A stretch of 10,726 bases of DNA from DASRRB01 sp036732755 (GTDB taxonomy: Bacteria; Planctomycetota; B15-G4; SIAN01): contig DAINBU010000153.1 in NCBI GenBank assembly GCA_036732755.1, forward strand, positions 1-10,726. The letters run 5' to 3'. The first letter of the stretch is position 1. The number at the start of each line of letters is the position of its first letter. The notes beneath the pieces were generated by a model. It was given only the letters and a program-made list of their open reading frames with translations. It was not told where the DNA came from and searched no databases. Positions 1 to 6,420 of the stretch are shown here, in pieces. A program made the position numbers and the translations under genes.

Positions 1-35
1 GACGGGAAACCTGCTCCCCGCGACCGATTCGCCAC

Positions 36-89
36 GTCCTCGAACGACGTCCGACATCGTTGCTGCGCCACGGGAGATGCACGGCGCGC
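36..89 (+). repeat. Repeat copy A, left arm of 54-bp inverted repeat
   Basis: Positions 36-89 match the reverse complement of 361-414 at 51 of 54 positions; mismatches are at 43, 80 and 81, and 44-79 is an unbroken 36-nt match. Similarity continues leftwards at a lower level to position 1 (for example the GCTCCCCGCG at 13-22), so copy A is probably cut by the window edge. No coding role is visible. Confidence 0.9.
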
Positions 90-360
90 GCATGATCGGA
101 CTCGGGTCGTATCCGGACGCCGGGAGCCACGGCACGGTCTGGAACGAGAAGACGCGCCTCTTGCCTTCTTCGCTTTCAAATGAAGATGCACCGTGGTCGG
201 GCATCGACCTGGCACGAGCGATATCGGCGTACGAGCTGCCACGTCGACGCTGCACGCGAACGGCCCCGGCTCAATGAAGCGCGGTCAAGTCCCGGAATGG
301 CCACGACGTCCGCATTCGCCGTGTTTCACCGCTCCGCGTGAACCCGCCTCACGCCCAGTT

Positions 361-510
361 GCGCGCCGAACATCTCCCGTGGCGCAGCAACGATGTCGGA
401 CGTCGTGCGAGGACCGTGCGAAGAGGCCGCGGGGAGCCGTCTCCTGTCGTCGCGCGACGGTCTCGAACGGTGATGAAAGGGCGGAGGGGAAAAAGGTCGA
501 GGGACGGGAC
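361..510 (-). repeat. Repeat copy B, inverted; pairs with both A and C
   Basis: This is the longest copy. Its low-coordinate part (361-414) is the near-perfect inverse of copy A (36-89). Its central part (421-437) is the exact inverse of 17 nt in copy C (684-700). Its high-coordinate part (479-496) is the exact inverse of 18 nt in copy C (623-640), a pyrimidine tract with five T residues. Reading the reverse complement, the order of blocks is the same as in copy C, which indicates common descent and not chance matches. Confidence 0.85.
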
Positions 511-607
511 GCCGCGTGAGGCGGTCGACCACGGAACTACTGCGAGTCGTGCCCGAATGCGCCGAGCGCAGCGAGCCCCCCGTTCATCTTTTGGTTGGGG
601 CGAGCGT

Positions 608-718
608 GTCCCGTCCATCGAGCCTTTTTCCCCTCCGCCCCTCGATCCGCTCCCGCCCGTCGCGCGTTCAACCACGAAGCCCTGCTCCCCGCGGCCTCTT
701 CACCCGCGCCCTCGACGT
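608..718 (+). repeat. Repeat copy C, diverged direct copy
   Basis: In the orientation of A, this copy shares with the reverse complement of B the ordered blocks GTCCCGTCC (608-616), an 18-nt pyrimidine block (623-640), CCGTCGCGCG (657-666) and a 17-nt block (684-700). Spacers between blocks differ by only a few bases. Similarity fades after about 718, close to the metallophosphoesterase stop at 741. B and C therefore form a second, imperfect inverted repeat with about 100 bp between the arms. Confidence 0.75.
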
Positions 719-740
719 CCGCTCCTGTCCCCAGCCAAGG

Positions 741-2288
741 TCACTTCTTGCGAGGCGGCACCGAGAACGAGATCGGCAGGACGTTGCCCTCGAGCGTCAC
801 GAACTCGACCCGCATCTCCTGCGGCGTGACGCGTACGCGCGCGTAGCCGCTGTCGGGGAAGCTCGTGTCGTAGCCGGTCTCCTTCTTCGTGAAGCGCCAC
901 GGCGCGCTGGTCGTGCCCGGCAGCGCGTAGTGCATGCCGTCGACGACCATGTCGGTGAAGACGTGGTCGTGGCCGTAGAAGAAGACCTGGACGCCGGTCG
1001 CGACGCAGAGGTCGTGCACCCACGCCTGCTCGCCCACGTGCGCGGCGCGTCCGCCGCCGCGGCCGTACGCCGAGTTCTCCGCGTCGCCCGCGTTGCCGCC
1101 CACCGTGTGGTGGATGAAGGTGACCTTGTAGGGCAGGTCGGAGCCGCGCAGCGTCTTCTCGAGGAAGGCCTTCTGCTCCGGCCCGAGCGTGAAGTCGTCG
1201 GGCTTGCCCTCGGCGGTGCCGTCGTTGCCGAGGTGGTGCGGCGTCTTGGTGTAGCCGCGCACGTTGAGCGCGACGCACAGGACGTCGCCCCAGCGCCACG
1301 CGAAGTAGTCCTCTTCCGGCCCGCCGCCGAGCGGCGAGGTGTCGGGGCGCGGGTTCATCGCGTAGCGCTCGCGCGCGTCGATCGCGAAGGCGCGCTGCAG
1401 CTGCGGATGGCAGCCCGACTCGCCCTCCCAGTTGCCGACCACCTGGTAGAAGGCGCCCGCCTCGCCGAGCTGGCAGACCGCGCGGCGCGCCTCGCGATGC
1501 GCCGCCGCCGCGACGTCGGGCGCGTCGAACGCCCAGTTGAAGCCGCGCCCGTGCAGGTCGAAGACGTCGCCGAGGCTCACCGCGAAGTCGGGGTGCTCGG
1601 CGCCGATCGCCTGCAGCGCGCGCGCGCACTCGAACGCGACGCGCTCGCGCGTCGTGCGGTACCAGACGATCCCGTCGAGCACGTAGTTGAGGAAGCGGTC
1701 GTCGGCGGAGACGTCGGGCGGCAGCGTCGGCTCGAGCGCGCTCGGGAAGACGTGCGAGTCGGAGAAGACCGCGAAGGTGAACGGGGCGCCGCGCGGGCGC
1801 ACCGTGACGAAGCGGCCGCCGTACTCCTCGCGCTCGACCGCCGCGCCGCTGCGCGCGTGCGCGCCGCCCTCCTCGAGCACGAGGCGCCAGCGGTAGGCGG
1901 CGCCCTCGTCGAGGCCGCGCAGCACGAGCTCGCACGCGGTGCCGGCCGGCAGCAGCGGGTCGGCGGCGGCGGGGTCGGCGGGGGCCGGCGTGCCGGGCGG
2001 CGCGATCGCGGCCGGCGCGCCCTCGACCCGCAGGCACTGGAACGGGCGCTCGAACGGGACCGGCGCCGCGAAGCGGACCTCCGTCTCGGCCGCGCCTGCA
2101 TCCTCGCGCCGCAGGAATAGGCGCGTGCGCAGCGGCCGGCCGGCCGGCAGGACCGAGAGCTCGATCCCGTGCTCGGTGGCGCGGCCGGCGAGCGGCGGCG
2201 CCTCGACCAGGCCGACCTCGTCGGCGCGGACGCCTCCCGCGCAGATCGCGATGAAGACGGCGGCCGGGATTGGTCGAGACGGCGACAT
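741..2288 (-). CDS. Secreted metallophosphoesterase, purple-acid-phosphatase-like
   Basis: A 515-residue protein. Residues 1-22 look like a signal peptide (hydrophobic core followed by a VRA-D site), so it probably acts in the periplasm or at the surface. Residues about 25-165 are beta-rich and resemble the Ig/Fn3-like domain preceding many phosphodiesterase and purple acid phosphatase catalytic domains. The calcineurin-like phosphoesterase domain follows: DSH at 177-179, GD at 240-241, GNWE at 284-287, HH at 393-394 and GHDH at 439-442, the expected order of dimetal ligands. The usual GNHE motif has Trp instead of His at 286, which is odd because that His normally assists catalysis. The ATG at 2288 is chosen because the signal peptide starts there; no strong ribosome binding site precedes it. 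The gene is divergent from the beta-barrel gene, with 60 bp between. Substrate unknown; phosphate ester hydrolysis is family knowledge. Confidence 0.9.
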   Translation of the reverse strand: MSPSRPIPAAVFIAICAGGVRADEVGLVEAPPLAGRATEHGIELSVLPAGRPLRTRLFLRREDAGAAETEVRFAAPVPFERPFQCLRVEGAPAAIAPPGTPAPADPAAADPLLPAGTACELVLRGLDEGAAYRWRLVLEEGGAHARSGAAVEREEYGGRFVTVRPRGAPFTFAVFSDSHVFPSALEPTLPPDVSADDRFLNYVLDGIVWYRTTRERVAFECARALQAIGAEHPDFAVSLGDVFDLHGRGFNWAFDAPDVAAAAHREARRAVCQLGEAGAFYQVVGNWEGESGCHPQLQRAFAIDARERYAMNPRPDTSPLGGGPEEDYFAWRWGDVLCVALNVRGYTKTPHHLGNDGTAEGKPDDFTLGPEQKAFLEKTLRGSDLPYKVTFIHHTVGGNAGDAENSAYGRGGGRAAHVGEQAWVHDLCVATGVQVFFYGHDHVFTDMVVDGMHYALPGTTSAPWRFTKKETGYDTSFPDSGYARVRVTPQEMRVEFVTLEGNVLPISFSVPPRKK

Positions 2289-2335
2289 GGAAGGGCGGGC
2301 ACGATAGCGCCACAGCCGGTGCGGACCGCCACGGG

Positions 2336-2343
2336 AGGGGGAG
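2336..2343 (+). promoter_or_regulatory. Ribosome binding site of the beta-barrel gene
   Basis: AGGGGGAG lies five bases before the ATG at 2349 and is the only strong Shine-Dalgarno match in this divergent 60-bp gap. It supports this ATG over in-frame upstream codons that would read into the metallophosphoesterase gene. Confidence 0.7.
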
Positions 2344-2348
2344 ATCCG

Positions 2349-3140
2349 ATGCAGCGTTCGACGATCGCGCCGCGCGCCGCACGCGGTCTTGCCATCGGGT
2401 CCGCGCTCGCGCTGTCCGCCTGCATCGAACAGAGCCCGACCGTGACGATCGAGGGCGGCGTCTACGCGCCGACGCTCGAGGGCAACATCGGCCTCGCGGC
2501 CACGGTCGCCACCGACGTCGACACGATCGACCTCGACAGCTCGCTCGACCTCGGCAAGACCGAGTACGTGCCCTACCTGCGCGGGGAGGTCAACCTCGCC
2601 GGCTTCGACCTCGCGCTGTCGGGTTTCCGGACCTCGCAGACCGGGACCGGCACCGTGACCGCCGACTTCGGCAACATCACCGCCGGCTCGACGGTCGACT
2701 CGAAGCTCGACCTCGCCCTCGCCCACGCGGCGCTCTGCTACGACTTCATCGAAACGAGTCCCTTCACCCTCGGCGCGGGGATCGGCGCCGACTACTTCGA
2801 CCTCGACATGGCCGTCCACAACGTCGCGTTCGGGCTCGACGAGTCGGTGGAGATCCGTCAGGCGGTTCCGCTGCTCGTGGCGCGCGGCGTCGTGCGCACG
2901 CCGGTCATTCCGCTGGACCTGCAGCTCGAGGCAAGCGGGATCACCGGCCACTACGAGGACTTCGACGGCTCGCTCATCGACATCGAGGCGCTGCTGCACT
3001 GCAAGATCGTCGGGCCGCTCTCGCTGTACGGCGGCTACCGCTACGTCCACTGCGATTTCAAGGGAAGGACGGACGACCGCGGCTTCGACGCGGACGTCTC
3101 GGTGTCGGGCTTCCTGCTCGGCGCGACATTCCGCTTCTGA
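2349..3140 (+). CDS. Outer-membrane beta-barrel-like protein with lipobox
   Basis: A 263-residue protein of unknown specific role. Residues 1-24 form a signal sequence ending in LSAC, a good lipobox that would make Cys25 the lipidated first residue. The remainder consists of alternating polar/hydrophobic segments rich in Gly, Asp, Tyr and Phe (for example YGGYRYVHCDF near 231-241) and ends in TFRF; a terminal Phe is the classic signal of outer-membrane barrels recognised by the BAM complex. A lipobox and a barrel-type C-terminus together are uncommon. The start is well supported by an AGGGGGAG ribosome binding site at 2336-2343, about six bases before the ATG. The stop is 17 bp from the stop of the convergent helicase gene. 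An alternative reading is an ordinary signal-peptidase-I barrel protein whose Cys is incidental. Confidence 0.8.
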   Translation: MQRSTIAPRAARGLAIGSALALSACIEQSPTVTIEGGVYAPTLEGNIGLAATVATDVDTIDLDSSLDLGKTEYVPYLRGEVNLAGFDLALSGFRTSQTGTGTVTADFGNITAGSTVDSKLDLALAHAALCYDFIETSPFTLGAGIGADYFDLDMAVHNVAFGLDESVEIRQAVPLLVARGVVRTPVIPLDLQLEASGITGHYEDFDGSLIDIEALLHCKIVGPLSLYGGYRYVHCDFKGRTDDRGFDADVSVSGFLLGATFRF

Positions 3141-3158
3141 GCGGACGGCCCGGAGCGA

Positions 3159-4883
3159 TCAGCGATTCGACGAGGAGCGGCGCCGGCGGCGGCGGCGCGG
3201 CGCGTCATCGCCCGCGGAGCGCTCGGGGGCGTGCGCGTCGCGCGGCGCCGGTGCGTGCGCGGGGCCGTGGTGGCTCGGCGCGGGGTCGCCGTGACTCGCT
3301 CTGCCGTGTCCGGCGCTGCCGTGTCCCGCGCTGCCGTGACTCTGGCTGTCGTGACCCGGGCTCGCATGGTCGTGGCCGCCGTGCGCCGGACCGTCGTGGC
3401 TCGGGCTGGCGTGGCCGTGGCTGCCGTGGCTCGGGCTGGCGTGGTCGTGGCCGCCGTGCGAGGGCGACGGGGCGTGGTCGCGCCGCGGCTCGTCGTGGTG
3501 AGGCGCGGGAGAGCGGCCGTGTCCCCCGTGCCCACCGTGGCCGGAGTGGCCGGAGTGGCCGGAGTGACTGGAGTGGCCGGAATGGCTGGAGTGGCCGCCA
3601 TGCGAGCGCGGAGCGCCGCGCCCATGGCTCGGTCCGTGCGGCCGCGAGACGCGCGGCTCGACTTCGCGCTGGCTGAGCTCGCGCGCGAGCGCGAGGAGAT
3701 CCTCGCTCTTCACGAAGATCGACGGGATGCGCTGCTTGGTGACCGACTCGATCGAGCGCACCGAGCCGAGGTCCTCGAGCGTGACGAAGGTCGACGCCGT
3801 GCCGGCCCGCTGCGCGCGCGCCGTCCGGCCGATCCGGTGCAGGTAGTCCTCGGCGGTCGGCGGCACGTCGAAGTTGACGACGCGCGCGATGCCGTCGATG
3901 TCGAGCCCGCGCGACGCGAGGTCGGTCGCGACCAGGACGCGCACCGAGCCGTCGCGGAAGCGCGCGAGCGACTGGTTGCGCTCGCCCTGCGTGCGATCGG
4001 CGTGCAGCACCCCGACCGAATGGCCGCCGCGCCGCAGGATGCGCTCGAGCTCGTCTGCGCCGCGCTTGGTCCGGCAGAAGATCAGCGTCTGCCCCTCTTC
4101 ACGCTGCATGAGCCAATGGGCGAGCCACGGCTTCTCGCGCGGGGTGCAGGAGTAGAGCTCCTGCTTGCAGTTGGCGACCGCGCTCATGGTCGGGCCGACG
4201 CTCACCTCGGTCGGCTCGCGCATGTAGGCGCGCGCGAGCGCCTTGATCCCCGACGGCATGGTCGCGGAGAAGAGGAGCGTCTGACGATCCCGCGGCACGT
4301 AGCGGATGATCGCGTCGATCTGGTCGGCGAAGCCCATGTCGAGGAGGCGGTCGGCCTCGTCGAGCACGAGCACCTCGACCGCCTGCATGTCGAGGCGGCG
4401 CCGCTCGATCAGGTCGAGCACGCGGCCGGGCGTCCCGACCACCATCGACGGCGACTTGGCGAGCTGGCGGTGCTGCTCGTTGAAGTCCTCGCCGCCGATG
4501 ATCGCGGTGGCGGTGAAGCCCTTGGTCCGCCCCATCTGCCGCACGCACTCGAACGTCTGCAGCGTGAGCTCGCGCGTCGGCGAGAGCACCAGCGCGCGCG
4601 GCCCGCCGTCGGTGCGCAGCCGCTGGATGATCGGCAGGCAGAACGCGGCGGTCTTGCCGGTGCCGGTCTGCGCGATGCCGATCACGTCGCGACCGGTGAG
4701 CACGACCGGGATCGCGGCGGCCTGGATCGGCGTCGGCCGCTCGTACTTGAGCACGGCGAGGTCGGCCATGATCTCCGGCCCGAAGCCGAGATCGGCGAAG
4801 CGCGGCACGTCGGCCGGCAGCGCGGGAACGGGAGGTGTCGTAGCGGGAGCGGGGGGAGCGTCGGGACTCTCGTTCAAGGACAA
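3159..4883 (-). CDS. rhlE: DEAD-box RNA helicase, RhlE type, His-rich tail
   Basis: An ATP-dependent RNA helicase of 574 residues from the chosen start. All core motifs are intact: Q motif about 29-54, AQTGTGKT 71-78, PTREL 102-106, GTPGR 150-154, DEAD 175-178, SAT 206-208, LIFCRTK 267-273, ATDLASRGLDI 319-329 and HRIGRTAR 349-356. The HADRTQGER segment before motif V is typical of RhlE. After about residue 412 comes a low-complexity tail of 162 residues with 34 His, in GHS and HDHASPSHG-like units, ending in a run of seven Arg. TTG at 4883 is chosen because GAGG lies seven bases upstream; ATG at 4940 and GTG at 4967 are in frame but lack such a site and would add an Arg-rich N-terminus. Likely roles are ribosome assembly or RNA turnover in the cytoplasm. 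Helicase identity is certain; the RhlE assignment is probable. Confidence 0.93.
   Translation of the reverse strand: MSLNESPDAPPAPATTPPVPALPADVPRFADLGFGPEIMADLAVLKYERPTPIQAAAIPVVLTGRDVIGIAQTGTGKTAAFCLPIIQRLRTDGGPRALVLSPTRELTLQTFECVRQMGRTKGFTATAIIGGEDFNEQHRQLAKSPSMVVGTPGRVLDLIERRRLDMQAVEVLVLDEADRLLDMGFADQIDAIIRYVPRDRQTLLFSATMPSGIKALARAYMREPTEVSVGPTMSAVANCKQELYSCTPREKPWLAHWLMQREEGQTLIFCRTKRGADELERILRRGGHSVGVLHADRTQGERNQSLARFRDGSVRVLVATDLASRGLDIDGIARVVNFDVPPTAEDYLHRIGRTARAQRAGTASTFVTLEDLGSVRSIESVTKQRIPSIFVKSEDLLALARELSQREVEPRVSRPHGPSHGRGAPRSHGGHSSHSGHSSHSGHSGHSGHGGHGGHGRSPAPHHDEPRRDHAPSPSHGGHDHASPSHGSHGHASPSHDGPAHGGHDHASPGHDSQSHGSAGHGSAGHGRASHGDPAPSHHGPAHAPAPRDAHAPERSAGDDAPRRRRRRRSSSNR
3341..3460. 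repeat. Imperfect 30-bp direct repeats in the helicase tail
   Basis: Positions 3401-3430 and 3431-3460 are adjacent 30-bp units matching at 27 positions. A more diverged unit precedes them around 3347-3375. They encode the repeated HDHASPSHG-like segments of the His-rich tail. As with the 9-bp array, unit length is a multiple of three. Confidence 0.75.
3534..3596. repeat. Seven tandem 9-bp units in the helicase tail
   Basis: On the plus strand the unit is GGAGTGGCC with small variations, seven units in register with no gap. On the coding (minus) strand each unit encodes Gly-His-Ser or Gly-His-Gly. The length is a multiple of three, so gain or loss of units by slippage would keep the helicase in frame. 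Confidence 0.9.
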
Positions 4884-5117
4884 AGCGATACCTCGATGGG
4901 GTCGGAAGTGCAGGCGGCGGCGACGCGCCCTGCGTCGCATCCGGGTCCGGCGAGAAGGCGCGCACACGGACGTGGGGCGCGCGCTGGAGGCCGCGGCGCG
5001 AACGCGCGCGGCCGACTCGACCGACCTGCGGAACCTGGCGAACGTCGGCGAGGACGTCGCCGCAACGGTGGGAACGAACTCAAGAGCGCAACAGGCTAGG
5101 GGGCCCCCGGGGCCGGG
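4884..5117. other. Helicase leader / intergenic spacer
   Basis: These 234 bp separate two minus-strand genes. They contain a possible 7-bp-stem hairpin at 4989-5013 (GGCCGCG against CGCGGCC), a second 6-bp-stem hairpin at 5046-5062 and the 10-bp palindrome GGGGGCCCCC at 5099-5108. None is followed by a T run on the minus strand, so an intrinsic terminator is not proven. The helicase promoter should lie here but no clear -35/-10 pair is visible. Hairpins of this size are also expected by chance at this GC content. Confidence 0.4.
4891..4894 (-). promoter_or_regulatory. Ribosome binding site deciding the helicase start
   Basis: GAGG on the minus strand, seven bases before a TTG codon at 4883-4881. 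The two alternative upstream in-frame starts (ATG 4940, GTG 4967) have no comparable purine-rich site, so the TTG start is preferred, although a TTG is a weaker start codon. Confidence 0.5.
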
Positions 5118-5134
5118 TCAATGGCTGCCCGGCC
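5111..5134 (-). terminator. Hairpin overlapping the DUF1573-like gene stop (weak)
   Basis: GGCCGGG (5111-5117) and CCCGGCC (5128-5134) form a 7-bp perfect stem with a 10-nt loop containing the stop codon. There is no T tract downstream on the minus strand, so this is at best a candidate. Confidence 0.2.
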
Positions 5135-5909
5135 ACGACGCCTCGACGACGCGCTCGACGACGGGCGCGCCGAAGCGGACGGTGATCTTCACCGAACCGG
5201 GGCGCGCGCGCGCGGCCTCGTTGGGCTCGAAGGCGAGGCGGCTGCGCAGGATGAGGGTCTCGTGGTCGGGCGTGCGCTCCGTCTCGTCCTTGGGGGCGTC
5301 GACCAGCGCGACCAGCGACTCGTCGCCGATCTTCACGTCGTCGAGGAGGAAGTCGGGCGGCGTCGCGCCGCGCGCGAAGGCCTGGCCCAGGACGATCTCG
5401 AAGCGCGGGCTGCCGCCCGCCTCGAGCACGACCCGGCGCGGCTGCACGAACGGCTTGCGCTTCACGACGATCGGCGCCTCGTATCGGGCGAGGTCGCGCT
5501 TGTCGTCGTCCCGCGCGAGCAGCAGTCCGTCGACGTCCTCGACCTTGTCGCCGTGGTACTCGACCTCGACCCACGCGCGCCTGGGGTCGGTCTTGTCGAC
5601 GAAGCGCGCCGACATGCAGTCGCAGCCGGTGACGAGCTCGAGCGCGTTCCAGTCCATGGGCGCGTCGGCGACCAGCGCGATCCGCTCGACCACCGTCTCC
5701 CCCACCGCGAGGTCGGTGTGGTCGCCTTTGGCCGGCTCGAAGCGGAGAGGCGCGGACTTCGGCGTCCCCGTCGACGCCGCCCCGGCGGAGGGCGTGGAGG
5801 GGGCCTCTGGGGCGCATCCGGGGCCGACGCCTCCGACGGCGACCGCCGCGGAGAGCAGAAACCCGGCGGGAAGAATGTTCCGGAGGGGCGTGGGCGGTCG
5901 ATAGGTCAT
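5118..5909 (-). CDS. Exported DUF1573-like protein, probable lipoprotein
   Basis: A 263-residue protein. Residues about 9-31 are a hydrophobic export signal, followed by Cys32 in GPGC; this departs from the standard lipobox, so lipidation is possible but not certain. A linker rich in Ala, Ser, Thr and Pro follows (about 34-53). Residues about 55-150 resemble a DUF1573 Ig-like domain: the VTGCDC segment at 93-98 corresponds to the family's CGC-type motif, here as C96-x-C98. A second beta-rich domain spans about 150-260. DUF1573 proteins are common in Bacteroidota, Planctomycetota and relatives and have no settled function. ATG 5909 is preferred over the in-frame ATG 5921 four codons upstream; neither has a good ribosome binding site. 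It is divergent from the coiled-coil gene. Confidence 0.78.
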   Translation of the reverse strand: MTYRPPTPLRNILPAGFLLSAAVAVGGVGPGCAPEAPSTPSAGAASTGTPKSAPLRFEPAKGDHTDLAVGETVVERIALVADAPMDWNALELVTGCDCMSARFVDKTDPRRAWVEVEYHGDKVEDVDGLLLARDDDKRDLARYEAPIVVKRKPFVQPRRVVLEAGGSPRFEIVLGQAFARGATPPDFLLDDVKIGDESLVALVDAPKDETERTPDHETLILRSRLAFEPNEAARARPGSVKITVRFGAPVVERVVEASWPGSH

Positions 5910-5967
5910 GGCGACGATCATCGCGCGAGAATGGCCGATTGGAACGCCCTGTACCGACCCGTGACAC

Positions 5968-5973
5968 GGAGGA
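5968..5973 (+). promoter_or_regulatory. Strong ribosome binding site, coiled-coil gene
   Basis: GGAGGA six bases before the ATG at 5980, close to the ideal Shine-Dalgarno sequence and the strongest spacing match on the plus strand of this window. Confidence 0.75.
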
Positions 5974-5979
5974 TTCGAG

Positions 5980-6399
5980 ATGCGCCGCATGCTGTCGACC
6001 GTCTGGATGCCGGCCATTTTCCTGATCGTGATGTCGACCCTCTCCCCCGCCAAGGACAAGCAGGACGCGGGCAAGGAGGCGCCGAAGGGCGGCGCGCCGG
6101 TCACGCAGGCCGACCTCGAGGCGCGCGTGAAGATGCTCGAGAAGGTGGTCGCCGAGCAGCACGAGGAGCTGATCCGGCTGGGCCGCTTCGCCGACGGCGT
6201 CGCGGTCGGCGTCGGCCGCCTCGCGGTCGCCGGCGAGGCGTCGCGCGTGCACGGCTTCGAGGAGGCCGGCCCCAATCCGGCGGCGCGCACCGACCTGCTC
6301 GAAGGGATCAAGAGCCTGCACGACGCGGTGCAGAAGTCCTTCGAGAAGCCGGACGAGAAGGCGGGCGAGGACAAGGAGAAGCCGGCCGGCGGGCGCTGA
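5980..6399 (+). CDS. Small exported coiled-coil protein, function unknown
   Basis: A 139-residue protein that I do not recognise. Residues 1-24 form a basic-then-hydrophobic signal sequence with a plausible cut after SPA. Residues about 42-70 look helical and amphipathic, with Leu/Val at heptad-like positions (L46, L53, V57, L64, L67), suggesting a short coiled coil. A second helix is likely at about 104-121, and the tail is rich in Lys, Glu and Pro. The start is strong: GGAGGA at 5968-5973 lies six bases before the ATG. The gene is divergent from the DUF1573-like gene (70 bp between) and convergent with the HEAT-like gene, whose stop is 21 bp away. A periplasmic structural or adaptor role is only a guess from the shape. 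Confidence 0.75.
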   Translation: MRRMLSTVWMPAIFLIVMSTLSPAKDKQDAGKEAPKGGAPVTQADLEARVKMLEKVVAEQHEELIRLGRFADGVAVGVGRLAVAGEASRVHGFEEAGPNPAARTDLLEGIKSLHDAVQKSFEKPDEKAGEDKEKPAGGR

Positions 6400-6402
6400 T
6401 CT

Positions 6403-6416
6403 CCGCGCCGGCGCGG
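6403..6416. terminator. 14-bp perfect palindrome between convergent stops (weak)
   Basis: CCGCGCCGGCGCGG fills most of the 21-bp gap between two convergent genes. It is perfectly symmetric, so it could act on both strands, but it has no loop and no T tract. Chance is a real alternative at this GC content. Confidence 0.2.
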
Positions 6417-6420
6417 CGCG

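Larger units (their letters stand above)
1..740. other. Gene-free region composed of repeat copies
   Basis: No reading frame here looks like a real protein: the open frames are short, Arg/Pro/Ser/Ala-rich, overlap each other on both strands, lack good ribosome binding sites and show no recognisable domain. The recognisable content is three related repeat copies: A from 1 to about 89, B inverted from about 361 to 510, and C in A's orientation from about 608 to 718. The stretch between A and B (90-360) includes a less GC-rich patch around 160-190. The region lies downstream of the metallophosphoesterase stop codon at 741, so it could include its 3' untranslated region, a non-coding RNA, or decayed mobile DNA. 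The sequence does not decide between these. Confidence 0.7.

Noticed and set aside
36..414. CRISPR array or tRNA/rRNA origin for the repeats at 1-740
   Set aside because: Copies are inverted, irregularly spaced and diverged, with no regular short repeats and spacers; no tRNA cloverleaf or rRNA segment was recognised.
1..740. Transposase or integrase gene associated with the inverted repeat
   Set aside because: No open frame between or beside the arms shows a catalytic motif or plausible protein composition, so autonomous mobility is not supported here.
516..2120. Long plus-strand open frame of over 500 codons opposite the metallophosphoesterase
   Set aside because: It is the antisense of a gene with intact catalytic motifs. 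Its product is Arg/Ala/Val-rich without any domain; high GC makes stop codons rare on the opposite strand.
2289..3050. Extension of the metallophosphoesterase N-terminus upstream of 2288
   Set aside because: The extended frame runs antisense through the beta-barrel gene, and a signal peptide begins precisely at the ATG at 2288.
3141..3158. Bidirectional terminator between the beta-barrel and helicase stops
   Set aside because: The 18-bp gap shows no convincing stem-loop and no T tract on either strand.
4884..4967. Arg-rich N-terminal extension of the helicase from GTG 4967 or ATG 4940
   Set aside because: No ribosome binding site precedes either codon, while GAGG lies seven bases before TTG 4883. 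The ATG 4940 start is not fully excluded.
3231..5099. Plus-strand open frame of over 600 codons opposite the helicase
   Set aside because: Pure shadow of the DEAD-box gene: low-complexity Arg/Ala/Val sequence and no recognisable motif.
5941..5965. ECF-sigma-like promoter (GGAAC at 5941) before the coiled-coil gene
   Set aside because: The downstream half (GTGAC near 5961) does not match a -10 element at the usual spacing; one pentamer is too weak.
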